34,285 nt of DNA from an uncultured Oscillospiraceae bacterium. GTDB lineage: Bacteria > Bacillota > Clostridia > Oscillospirales > Oscillospiraceae. The notes beneath the pieces are model-generated. The model was not told the DNA's origin. It worked only from the letters and a program-made list of their open reading frames with translations, and ran no database searches. Shown here piece by piece: positions 9,425 through 17,426 of this stretch. The stretch is taken from the NCBI GenBank assembly GCA_905205085.1, contig CAJLCG010000016.1, forward strand, positions 1-34,285, given 5' to 3'. A program made the position numbers and the translations under genes. How positions within the stretch are numbered: position 1 is the first letter of the stretch; the number at the start of each line of letters is the position of its first letter.

Positions 9425-10075
9425 ATGAAAACCATTTTATTGATTGGCTTAGGCCGCTTTGGACGCCATATTGCTATGAAACTGAATGAATTGAATCACC
9501 AGGTCATGGTGGTAGACAAGGATGAAGCCAGGGTGGATGCGGTCCTTCCGTTCGTCACCAATGCTCAGATTGGAGACAGCACCAGTGAGGAGTTTCTTGC
9601 GGCCATTGGTGTCAGAAATTTCGACCTGTGTATTGTGGCGATTGGAGATAACTTTCAGAGCTCCCTGGAAACAGCCTGTCTCTTAAAAGAGTTAGGCGCC
9701 AAAAGAGTGATTGCGCGGGCGGAGCGGGATGTGCAGGCCAAATTTCTGCTGCGCAACGGGGCCGATGAAGTGGTCTATCCGGAAAAGCAGATGGCCATTT
9801 GGACCGCGATTCGTTATAGCTCCGATCATATTTACGATTATATCGCTCTGGGAGATGACCACGCCATCTTTGAAATTGAAGTTCCAAGCAGCTGGGTAGG
9901 AAAGACCATTGGACAGCTGGATGTAAGAAGACGATACAATGTGAACATCATGGCGGTCAAGCAGAACGGAAAGTTTGCTATGACGGTGATTAAACCGGAT
10001 ACATTCTTGCCTGAGCATAGTACGATTTTGGTTTTGGGAACACAGCGTGATATTCAAAAATGTTTTCACATCTAA
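9425..10075 (+). CDS. ktrA: KtrA-type RCK regulatory subunit
   Basis: The 216-aa cytoplasmic protein opens with the Rossmann motif GLGRFGRHIA and has the TrkA_N pattern VDKDEARVD...GDSTSEEFL...AIGDNFQSS. It ends in a TrkA_C domain (about 135-216, PSSWVGKTIGQLDVRRRYNVN). In known systems an octameric KtrA ring binds ATP/ADP and, through the C-domain, c-di-AMP, to open or close KtrB. GGAGG is a few bases before the ATG. Together with ktrB it forms a complete Ktr system. Confidence 0.95.
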   Translation: MKTILLIGLGRFGRHIAMKLNELNHQVMVVDKDEARVDAVLPFVTNAQIGDSTSEEFLAAIGVRNFDLCIVAIGDNFQSSLETACLLKELGAKRVIARAERDVQAKFLLRNGADEVVYPEKQMAIWTAIRYSSDHIYDYIALGDDHAIFEIEVPSSWVGKTIGQLDVRRRYNVNIMAVKQNGKFAMTVIKPDTFLPEHSTILVLGTQRDIQKCFHI

Positions 10076-10108
10076 CAGCTGCCCATATTGGGAGAGGAAG
10101 TGGCATCC

Positions 10109-10621
10109 ATGAAAGCATTTATAGAAGAACTCGTTTTGCTTGGAGGATTTTTGGCAGTTGCGGCATTTTGCTACTACGGGGTTTCCAAGCTGGGGAACTT
10201 TCTGGATCAGAACCGGGTAGATCAAGAGGAAGCATATGATCCGCAGGAGGAACAAGGGGACCTGAACATTGCGGCTGCAAGCCCTTGGGCGATGCAGGTG
10301 GGGGCTAAGGTGTTAAAAGACATGAAGAAGGAACACCCCCAGTTGCACTGTACTCTTTCCATGGGGGAGGAACCGGAGCTGCTGCATGCTCTGGGGACCG
10401 GGGATGTGGATATTATCATCCTGTATTCCAAAGCAGAGAGGAACAAAGCAGTCCGGCAAAGGGAGGTCATGCTCCCGGCGCAGCCGTTTATCAATGAGGA
10501 TGGCGTGAAAATCACGCCCATTCATCCGGCCATGCAAAGCCAATTTGTTGCCTGGAACAATCAGGACCGCCGGCCCTTTATTCTGGAATTCGTGCAGAAG
10601 CTTTGCGGACAGGGAGCGTAG
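10109..10621 (+). CDS. Membrane-anchored protein resembling one lobe of a LysR substrate-binding domain
   Basis: From ATG 10109 this is a 170-aa protein. One membrane helix spans about residues 6-25. An acidic linker follows (QEEAYDPQEEQ). From about residue 53 the segment LNIAAASPWAM...EHPQLHCTLSMGEEPELLHALGTGDVDIII closely follows the opening of LysR effector-binding domains (LxIGxSxx...L..F...P...L.L..G....LL..L..G.LDL.I). No helix-turn-helix is present and the domain is short. An upstream TTG at 10088 is possible, but GAGAGGAAG at 10092-10100 favours the ATG. It lies between ktrA and kdpD, which suggests a ligand-sensing accessory to K+ control. The fold call is by eye. Confidence 0.65.
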   Translation: MKAFIEELVLLGGFLAVAAFCYYGVSKLGNFLDQNRVDQEEAYDPQEEQGDLNIAAASPWAMQVGAKVLKDMKKEHPQLHCTLSMGEEPELLHALGTGDVDIIILYSKAERNKAVRQREVMLPAQPFINEDGVKITPIHPAMQSQFVAWNNQDRRPFILEFVQKLCGQGA

Positions 10622-10626
10622 CAGTA

Positions 10627-10635
10627 TGCTATAAT
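10627..10635 (+). promoter_or_regulatory. Extended -10 promoter for kdpDE
   Basis: TGCTATAAT gives a TGn extension plus a perfect TATAAT at 10630-10635, 27 bases before the kdpD start. The best -35 candidate is poorly spaced, as is acceptable for extended -10 promoters. It would let kdpDE be transcribed separately from ktrAB. Confidence 0.55.
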
Positions 10636-10661
10636 AATTCCGCTGGAAGGGGGGACCTGCG

Positions 10662-13301
10662 ATGGCCGCTGAGAAACAAATGGGAGATCAGGCAAAAAAA
10701 CAAGGAAAGCTGACGATTTTTGCAAGTTATTTTTCCGGCGCCGGGAAAAGCTGGGCGATGCTGAAGGCGGCGCAGGAGGCTAAGGCGGCTGGGGTAGATG
10801 TGGTGATTGGTCTGAGTCCCTCGGAGCAGTGGCCTGACACTGAAGCCTTGGCGGCGCGCTTTGAGCGGGTGCCCTGTAACACGGCGCAGCCCAATGGCCG
10901 GTCAGACGATGACATGAATCTGGATGCCTGTTTAAATCGGCGGCCGCAGCTCATTTTGATTGATGAGCTCTCCCACAGAAATGCGGACAATTCCCGCCAC
11001 AGGAAGCGCTATCAGGACATCGAGGAGTTACTGAAGGCGGGCGTGGACGTTTATACCACGCTGGATATTCAACATATCGAAAGCATTCAGGATTCGGTAT
11101 TTTCCATCCTGAAAGCCTCCATTCTGGAACGCATTCCGGATCATGTATTTGACCGGGCGGCACAGGTGGAGTTTATTGATGTGGAGCCGGAACGGCTGCA
11201 GCAGCGGCTGATGCAGCAAAAGAAGGGAGCGCTGCTTTCCAGCTGCTCCTTATCCCAATTAAGCGCCCTTCGGGAAGTGGGGCTGCGCCGCTGTGCGGAT
11301 CGGGCGGCGTTATACACCCAGGTCAATCACAGCCAAACAGGGTACCGCACCCACGAGCACATTCTGGTGTGCCTGTCCTCCGCCCCGTCCAACGAGAAAA
11401 TTATCCGCACAGCAGCCCGGATGGCGGGTGCGTTTCGGTGCGGCTTTACGGCATTGTTTGTGGAAACGAAAGAGTTTCAGTGGATCACCCAGGCCGATAA
11501 AGAGCGGCTCCAGGCCAATATTCATCTGGCACAGCAACTGGGGGCGGCGATTGAGACGGTGTATGGCGATGATGTGGCGTATCAGATTGCGGAGTTTTCC
11601 CGCTTGTCTGGAGTCACCAAGATCGTGCTGGGCCGCAGCGGAATGCCCCGCCCATGGCTTAGAAAGGCATCCCTAACCGAACGGTTGATTGAGCTTACCC
11701 CGGAGTTGGATATTCATATTATCCCTGATAATGGATTAAACAAGCATTTTTCTGCCAAGCACTGGGAAATCATGCATGTGCCGGCCATATCCGTGCTTGA
11801 TCTGCTGAAAAGTGCTTTGATTCTTGTTTTAGCGACTGTAATCGGATTTCTGTTTTACAACTGGGGATTGACGGAGGCCAATATCATTACCCTTTATATT
11901 TTGGGGGTCATGTTGGTTTCTGTATCCACCAAAAGTTCCATCTGCAGCTTTATTGCCTCCATTGTCAGTGTGCTGACATTCAATTTCTTCTTTACGGAAC
12001 CGAGGTTTTCTCTGCATGCCTATGACAGTGGATACCCCGTGACATTTCTGGTTATGTTCCTTGCTTCGCTGATTACCGGTTCGCTGGCATCGAAGCTGAA
12101 GTCCCATGCCAAGCGCTCTGCTCAGGTTGCATGGCGCACAAAGCTTCTGTTTGAAACCGACCAGAACCTTCAAAAGGCAGGCACTCAGGAAGAAATTATT
12201 TCTGTTACGGCAAGGCAGCTGTTGAAAATCTTTCAACGGGACATCATTACCTACCGCGTCCAACAAGAAGAATTGGTGGGTCCGAAAGTATTTCTTCTGG
12301 ATGAAGCCAAGTCCACTGACAGCTATACCACGCAAAAGGAGCAGGAAGTAGCACGGTGGGTCCTGACCAATAATAAACGGGCAGGAGCGGGAACGGACAC
12401 CCTTTCTGACTCCTGCTGCACCTATCTGTCGGTCCGTACCGGCAAACAGGTATATGGAGTGGTTGGCATTGCCGCATTGGATAAGCCGCTGGATTCCTTT
12501 GAGACAAGCATTCTTTTCTCTGTGTTGGGAGAATGCGCGCTTGCCCTTGAAAATCAGAAAAACCTGGAGGAAAAGGAAGCGGCTGCCGTATTGGCAAAAA
12601 ATGAGCAGCTGCGCGCCAACTTGCTGCGTTCCATTTCTCATGATCTGCGTACGCCCCTTACCTCCATTTCAGGAAATGCCAACAATCTGCTCTCCAACGG
12701 GAACTTGTTTGATACAAAGACCAAGGAACAGATGTATACCGATATTTATGATGATGCCATGTGGCTCATCAATCTGGTGGAAAATCTGTTATCGGTCAGC
12801 CGTTTGGAAGAAGGGCGGATGAACCTGCATGTATCCACAGAGCTGATGGATGAGATCGTGGCAGAAGCCCTTCGGCACATCAACCGCAAGAGCGTAGAAT
12901 ACCACTTGAATGTGCAAAGCAGCGAAGAATATCTCTTGGTGCAGGTGGATGCCAAGCTGATCATTCAGGTCATCATCAATATTGTGGATAATGCGATCAA
13001 GTATACGCCGCCAGGGTCTGAAATCGATATTGAGTGGCGGAAACAGGGGAACTTTGTCTATGTTTCCGTGGCCGATAACGGCCCGGGGATTCCGGATCAG
13101 GCCAAACCCCATATCTTTGATATGTTTTACAGTGCGTCCAATCAGATTGCCGACAGCCGCCGCAGTATGGGGCTGGGCTTGGCGCTGTGTAAATCCATCG
13201 TTAACGCACATGGAGGAGAAATTACCGTCACGGATCAATTGCCCCATGGTTCCATCTTTACATTTTCTGTACCAGCCGGGGAGGTAGAGCTGCATGAATA
13301 A
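10662..13301 (+). CDS. kdpD: KdpD, full-length K+ sensor histidine kinase
   Basis: This 879-aa protein has the complete KdpD layout. The N-terminal KdpD domain carries SGAGKS at 25-30. A USP domain (LSSAPSN...FTALF) follows, then a four-helix DUF4118 block around 385-475, a GAF-like region, HisKA with SISHDLRTPL (His660) and HATPase with NIVDNAIKY, DNGPGIP and MGLGLAL boxes. It phosphorylates KdpE, whose gene overlaps by 8 bases. The nucleotide loop is unusual: SYFSGAGKS replaces the common GxxxGVGKT kept by the kinase-less paralogue upstream. The two proteins share domain order and many motifs, so they are likely paralogues. A GGAAGGGGGG ribosome site precedes the ATG. Confidence 0.96.
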   Translation: MAAEKQMGDQAKKQGKLTIFASYFSGAGKSWAMLKAAQEAKAAGVDVVIGLSPSEQWPDTEALAARFERVPCNTAQPNGRSDDDMNLDACLNRRPQLILIDELSHRNADNSRHRKRYQDIEELLKAGVDVYTTLDIQHIESIQDSVFSILKASILERIPDHVFDRAAQVEFIDVEPERLQQRLMQQKKGALLSSCSLSQLSALREVGLRRCADRAALYTQVNHSQTGYRTHEHILVCLSSAPSNEKIIRTAARMAGAFRCGFTALFVETKEFQWITQADKERLQANIHLAQQLGAAIETVYGDDVAYQIAEFSRLSGVTKIVLGRSGMPRPWLRKASLTERLIELTPELDIHIIPDNGLNKHFSAKHWEIMHVPAISVLDLLKSALILVLATVIGFLFYNWGLTEANIITLYILGVMLVSVSTKSSICSFIASIVSVLTFNFFFTEPRFSLHAYDSGYPVTFLVMFLASLITGSLASKLKSHAKRSAQVAWRTKLLFETDQNLQKAGTQEEIISVTARQLLKIFQRDIITYRVQQEELVGPKVFLLDEAKSTDSYTTQKEQEVARWVLTNNKRAGAGTDTLSDSCCTYLSVRTGKQVYGVVGIAALDKPLDSFETSILFSVLGECALALENQKNLEEKEAAAVLAKNEQLRANLLRSISHDLRTPLTSISGNANNLLSNGNLFDTKTKEQMYTDIYDDAMWLINLVENLLSVSRLEEGRMNLHVSTELMDEIVAEALRHINRKSVEYHLNVQSSEEYLLVQVDAKLIIQVIINIVDNAIKYTPPGSEIDIEWRKQGNFVYVSVADNGPGIPDQAKPHIFDMFYSASNQIADSRRSMGLGLALCKSIVNAHGGEITVTDQLPHGSIFTFSVPAGEVELHE

Positions 13302-13995
13302 ACCATTGATTTTAGTGGTTGAGGACGATACACCGGTTCGCAACCTGATTACTACTACGTTAAAAGCCCATGATTACCGATTCCTGACCGCGGCAAACGG
13401 AGAATCTGCCGTTTTGGAGGCGTCCTCTCATAATCCGGATATCATTTTGCTGGATCTTGGGCTGCCGGATATCGATGGGGTGGAGGTCATTCACAGAGTC
13501 CGCTCCTGGTCCAATTTGCCCATCATTGTCATCAGCGCCCGGAGTGAAGATACCGATAAAATTGATGCGCTGGATGCCGGTGCAGATGATTACCTGACAA
13601 AGCCTTTTTCGGTGGAAGAATTACTGGCACGGCTGCGGGTGACACAGAGACGGTTAGCAGCCCTTCAGGTTGGATCCGCAAATACAGAAGCGGTATTTAC
13701 AAACGGCAAGCTGAAAGTAGACTATGCGGCTGGATGTGCATTTTTGGATGGGCAGGAGCTCCACTTGACCCCCAGCGAGTATAAGCTGCTGTGCTTGCTG
13801 TGCAAAAATGTGGGGAAAGTACTGACCCACACATTTATTACACAACAGATTTGGGGCCGGAGCTGGGAAAATGATGTTGCCTCTCTCCGCGTGTTTATGG
13901 CAACGCTGCGCAAGAAGCTGGAAAAAGAACCTGGCTCACCCCAGTATATTCAGACGCACATTGGGGTTGGATATCGTATGATGAAAGTGGAATAG
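13294..13995 (+). CDS. kdpE: KdpE, OmpR-type response regulator
   Basis: The 233-aa regulator has a receiver domain with the acidic pair E10/D11 plus D12, phospho-acceptor Asp54 in LLDLGLPD, and Lys103 in YLTKPF. A winged-helix domain follows (LTPSEYKLLCLL...HTFITQQIWG...LRVFMATLRKKLE...VGYRMM). It is the partner of KdpD, expected to activate kdp transcription when K+ is scarce. The ATG overlaps the last 8 bases of kdpD, a sign of coupled translation. A strong terminator follows. Confidence 0.96.
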   Translation: MNKPLILVVEDDTPVRNLITTTLKAHDYRFLTAANGESAVLEASSHNPDIILLDLGLPDIDGVEVIHRVRSWSNLPIIVISARSEDTDKIDALDAGADDYLTKPFSVEELLARLRVTQRRLAALQVGSANTEAVFTNGKLKVDYAAGCAFLDGQELHLTPSEYKLLCLLCKNVGKVLTHTFITQQIWGRSWENDVASLRVFMATLRKKLEKEPGSPQYIQTHIGVGYRMMKVE

Positions 13996-14014
13996 CGGAA
14001 ATCGTTTTACATGT

Positions 14015-14053
14015 GCCGGGCAGAAAGTTTCATACTTTCTGCCCGGCTTTTTT
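14015..14053 (+). terminator. Terminator of kdpDE
   Basis: GCCGGGCAGAAAGT pairs perfectly with ACTTTCTGCCCGGC around a short loop and is followed by TTTTTT. It is a strong rightward terminator. Confidence 0.93.
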
Positions 14054-14120
14054 CGGTTGGGATAGCCCTGTGCCATACACACGGTGGGAGAGGGGTGCCG
14101 GAAAATTTCTTTTCTTTTTT

Positions 14121-14147
14121 TGAAACGATGGTACACTAAACTGCGAA
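14121..14147 (+). promoter_or_regulatory. Candidate ECF-type autoregulatory promoter
   Basis: TGAAAC (14121-14126) and CGAA (14144-14147) are 17 bases apart. This resembles the TGAAAC-N16/17-CGTA class used by ECF sigma factors such as SigW. It lies 30 bases before the sigma gene, where an autoregulated promoter is expected. The last two bases of the -10 differ from the best-known consensus. Confidence 0.5.
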
Positions 14148-14176
14148 TATATGAATGGATAAAGGGTGGTGAGACC

Positions 14177-14704
14177 GTGGGAGAGGAGCAGAAGTGGATC
14201 CGGGACATCCAGCGCCGAGGGTCCCGGCAGGCGGCGGACAAGCTGGTACGTGCCTATTATGACGAGATCTATCGCTTTGCCTATCGTCAGCTGGGCCACA
14301 AGGAGGACGCCCTGGATTTGACGCAAAGCATTTTCCTGGCTGTCCTCCGGGCAATTCCCTCCTTTGACGGCCGGAAAGCCTCCTTTCGTACCTGGCTGTA
14401 TCGCATTGCAGCCCATAAAGTTATCGACTGCCGTCGAAAGGCCCGGGGAACTGTCATGCCGCTGGAGGAGACAGAGGTGCTGGACCACACCGACTTTGCC
14501 GCCCAGGTCCAGGACCGGGACCTGCTGGACCGCCTGGAAGCATACGTGGCCCAGCTGGACCCGGACACCCAGGCGGTATACCGGCTTCGGCTTTATGGAG
14601 AGCGCACCTTTCCGGAAATCGCCGCCGTCCTGAGACAGCCGGAGGCGGCGGTAAAGACCCGATATTACCGGCTGATGGCCCGGCTGAGAAAGGAGTTTGG
14701 ATGA
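14177..14704 (+). CDS. ECF-family RNA polymerase sigma factor
   Basis: The 175-aa protein has sigma region 2 (YYDEIYRFAYRQLGHKEDALDLTQ... FRTWLYRIAAHKVIDCRRK) and region 4 (LDPDTQAVYRLRLYGERTFPEIAAVL...VKTRYYRLMARLRKE), with no region 3. It would direct polymerase to a small set of promoters, probably including its own. The GTG at 14177 is preferred because GGGTGGTGAG lies just upstream; the longer frame back to 14084 reads through the promoter and has no ribosome site. The next gene begins one base after its stop and belongs to the same operon as an ABC exporter, which suggests response to an envelope stress or antimicrobial. Confidence 0.92.
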   Translation: MGEEQKWIRDIQRRGSRQAADKLVRAYYDEIYRFAYRQLGHKEDALDLTQSIFLAVLRAIPSFDGRKASFRTWLYRIAAHKVIDCRRKARGTVMPLEETEVLDHTDFAAQVQDRDLLDRLEAYVAQLDPDTQAVYRLRLYGERTFPEIAAVLRQPEAAVKTRYYRLMARLRKEFG

Positions 14705-14705
14705 T

Positions 14706-15443
14706 ATGGAGCGTTGGAAGGAACCCATGCTGGAGCCGCAGGAGCGGGAGGCCGCCATTTCCGCCATCCTGGACCAGGGCCTCGCCCCCAGACCGGGCCT
14801 GGGAGAGCTTCTCCACTCTGCCCTGAATGTCCAGGTGCTCTTTTTCGGGGTAGTGGACTGCATCTTTCTGAGCATCCTGGCAGGGGTGTTGCTGATGATC
14901 CCTCTGCTGGTTGCGGTCCTGCAGCAGGCATCCCCGGCCCCCATGCTCTTTCTGGCCTCCCCAGCGCTGTATGCCCTGCTGCTGGGGTTGACGGCCTGGA
15001 AGGAATCCCAGTCCGGCCTGCTGGAGTGGAAACGGAGCTGCCGCCTGTCCCTGCAGACGGTGTCTGCCCTGCGGATGGCAGTGTTCGGCGGCGGTTCCAT
15101 CCTGGTGTGCGTGCCGGTCAACCTGTGGCTGTGGAACGCCCTGGGGCGAGAGCTGCCCCTGAGCTGGATGTTGGGGGTCTCTCTGTCCAGCCTGTTTCTC
15201 TATGGCTTGCTTTCCCTGGCCTGCCTGGAAGGGATGGGCCGGGGGCGGCTGGCGGCACCGCCCGCCATCTGGACGGCACTGGGGGGGCTGCTGCTGGCCT
15301 GGGATGGGGCATCGGCCTGGCTGACCGCCCTGCCGGGGGCGGTGTTCCTGGTGGTGGCCGGGGCGGCCCTGGCCTTGTATCTGCTGGAATTAAAACGATT
15401 CTGCCTGGGGCGGAGGAGAGGAGAGAGCTATGCTGTCGGTTGA
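14706..15443 (+). CDS. Polytopic membrane protein following the sigma gene, possible anti-sigma factor
   Basis: This 245-aa protein has a cytoplasmic N-terminus of about 40 residues (MERWKEPMLEPQEREAAI...) followed by about six membrane helices. I do not recognise a family. It lacks the HxxxCxxC zinc-binding anti-sigma motif. Its place directly after an ECF sigma gene, with AAAGGAG inside that gene, is the usual place for a membrane anti-sigma factor, and the soluble N-terminus could hold the sigma factor. It could equally be an extra transporter subunit. The gene overlaps the ATPase gene by 14 bases. Confidence 0.8.
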   Translation: MERWKEPMLEPQEREAAISAILDQGLAPRPGLGELLHSALNVQVLFFGVVDCIFLSILAGVLLMIPLLVAVLQQASPAPMLFLASPALYALLLGLTAWKESQSGLLEWKRSCRLSLQTVSALRMAVFGGGSILVCVPVNLWLWNALGRELPLSWMLGVSLSSLFLYGLLSLACLEGMGRGRLAAPPAIWTALGGLLLAWDGASAWLTALPGAVFLVVAGAALALYLLELKRFCLGRRRGESYAVG

Positions 15444-16284
15444 ACATGTGACCAAGCGCTACGGGAAATTTACCGCCCTGGAGGACGTGAATCTGGCCTT
15501 TGAGCCGGGGGTGTACGGGCTGCTGGCCCCTAACGGAGCGGGTAAGACCACCCTCATCAAGCTGCTGGCCACCCTGCTGTTTCCCACCGAAGGGAAGATT
15601 TTGTGGGATGGGGAGGACATCCACGCCCTGGGGGCGGACTACCGGGGGCTGCTGGGCTATCTGCCCCAGGACTTTGGATGTTACCCCTCCTACACCGCAC
15701 GGAAGTTTCTCCGCTACGCCGCCGCCCTCCAGTGCCTGCCCAAGCGGGAGGCGGAGCGGCGCATCGGGGAGCTGCTGGACCTGGTGGGCCTGGCCGACGC
15801 GGCGGACAAGAAGCTGAAAACCTTCTCCGGCGGCATGCGCCAGCGGGTGGGCATCGCCGTTGCCATGCTCACCGACCCTAAGCTGCTGCTGCTGGACGAG
15901 CCCACCGCCGGGCTGGACCCCCGGGAGCGGGTGCGGTTTCGCAACCTAATTCACGCTCTGGCCGCTGACCGCATTGTTATTCTCTCCACCCACATCGTCT
16001 CCGACATTGAGACCATTGCCGGACAGATTGTCATGTTCAAGGACCATAAGCTCTACTGCTGCGACAGCCCGGCCAAAATCTGTGCCCAGTGGAAGGGCAA
16101 GGTGTGGCAGGTGCCGGCGGAGGCTCCGTTGGGGCCGGAACAGGTTATCCTCAGTGAGGGGCAGAGCGAGGACGGCCCGGTGCTGCGGGTGCTGTCCGAC
16201 GCGCCTCCGGCGGGGGCGGTCTCGGTCACGCCCAGTCTGGAGGACGCCTTCCTGGCCATCTACCGGGAGGAGGGGCGGGCATGA
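15430..16284 (+). CDS. ABC transporter ATP-binding protein
   Basis: The 284-aa ATPase shows all nucleotide-binding motifs: Walker A APNGAGKTTL near residue 34, Q-loop YLPQDFG, signature FSGGMRQRVG, Walker B LLLLDEPTAGLD, and the switch His in STHIVSD. The C-terminal 70 residues form the accessory domain seen in ABC-2 drug or lantibiotic exporters. It powers the two permeases that follow. GGAGAGGAGAG precedes the ATG, and the stop overlaps the next start as ATGA. Confidence 0.94.
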   Translation: MLSVEHVTKRYGKFTALEDVNLAFEPGVYGLLAPNGAGKTTLIKLLATLLFPTEGKILWDGEDIHALGADYRGLLGYLPQDFGCYPSYTARKFLRYAAALQCLPKREAERRIGELLDLVGLADAADKKLKTFSGGMRQRVGIAVAMLTDPKLLLLDEPTAGLDPRERVRFRNLIHALAADRIVILSTHIVSDIETIAGQIVMFKDHKLYCCDSPAKICAQWKGKVWQVPAEAPLGPEQVILSEGQSEDGPVLRVLSDAPPAGAVSVTPSLEDAFLAIYREEGRA

Positions 16285-17426
16285 GACTGGCGGTGTGGGA
16301 GTGGCGAAAGCTGTTCCGCCTGCCCGCCCTGTGGGTGTTTGTGGGGCTGTGTCTGGTGCTCAACGGCCTGCTGCTGGCCTCTCCCTCCGCCATGGACCGG
16401 GCCTTCTTCCATGATACCTCGGCGGATGCCGCCGCTCTGGGGCAGCGGGTGGATGAGAATTTTTTGGCGGGGCTGGCTGCCCTGCCGGACACCGAAAACC
16501 GGGAGCTGCTGCGCCAGTCGGTGGCGGGGCTGGAGAACACCCTGGAGGACTACGACACCGGAGAGCTGACTGGCTTTTACCAGAGCCTCATGGAGGGGGA
16601 CCGTCTGGCCCAGAGCTGGATGGAGTGGAAGTATGACCTGCTCCAGGAGCGGGTAGACCACCTGGCCCAGACTGGAGCCGCCCTGGACCTGTACGTGGGA
16701 CCCATCACCCATGACAGCCACCAATACCTCTATGACACCCTGTTTCGGGTGCTGCTGACGGAAAGTGTCCTGCTGGGCCTGCTGTGCGCCCTGTATCTGG
16801 TGGGCTATGAGGGCCTGAGCGGCACCCAATCCCTGGCCTGCGCCAGCCGGACGGGGCGGAGGCTGTGGAAAAGCAAGACGCTGGCCGCCCTGGCGGCTGC
16901 CCTGGGGCTGTACGCCCTGCTGGCTCTGCTCACCCTGGGGCCCTACCTGCTGCTGTGGGACTACGGCGGCATCTGGGAGGGCAGCGTATCCAGCCAGTTT
17001 AACTATTTTGTGGATATGCTCTACTCCCGCCCCTTCCTTACCTGGACGGACTTCACGGTGGGGGGCTACTTTGCCGCCATGATCGTGGCCGGGGGCGGGC
17101 TGGTGGCGGTCTTTACCCTGATGGGAGCTGCGGCGGGCCTGCTCATCCGGAACACCTACGGGGCGGCCATCGCGGCGGCGGCCTTCTGTGCCCTGCTGCT
17201 GGGCCTGTCCTCCACACTGGCCAACCTGGGGCTGTGGAGCGCCTATCTGCTTACCACCTTTTCCCCGGTTTCCCTGTGGCTGACCATCAACGGCTGGTTT
17301 ACCGAGCTGGGGCAGAGCGGACTGGTGCCCTGGCAGGAGACGGTGAGCCTGACGTTGAACCTGCTGGTGTGGGGCGGGCTGGCTCTGCTGGCGCTGAGGC
17401 GGTTTGGACGAAAGGATGTGGCGTAA
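16281..17426 (+). CDS. ABC-2 type permease subunit 1
   Basis: This 381-aa protein has one N-terminal helix (about 12-33) and a polar loop of roughly 120 residues likely outside the membrane. Five or six helices follow from about residue 155 to the end. This is the ABC-2 exporter permease plan. The conserved start MRLAVWEWRKLFR resembles that of the next gene (MALLRWELKKIWQ), so the two permeases are likely diverged duplicates. The substrate is unknown. It is translationally coupled to the ATPase gene through an ATGA overlap. Confidence 0.85.
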   Translation: MRLAVWEWRKLFRLPALWVFVGLCLVLNGLLLASPSAMDRAFFHDTSADAAALGQRVDENFLAGLAALPDTENRELLRQSVAGLENTLEDYDTGELTGFYQSLMEGDRLAQSWMEWKYDLLQERVDHLAQTGAALDLYVGPITHDSHQYLYDTLFRVLLTESVLLGLLCALYLVGYEGLSGTQSLACASRTGRRLWKSKTLAALAAALGLYALLALLTLGPYLLLWDYGGIWEGSVSSQFNYFVDMLYSRPFLTWTDFTVGGYFAAMIVAGGGLVAVFTLMGAAAGLLIRNTYGAAIAAAAFCALLLGLSSTLANLGLWSAYLLTTFSPVSLWLTINGWFTELGQSGLVPWQETVSLTLNLLVWGGLALLALRRFGRKDVA

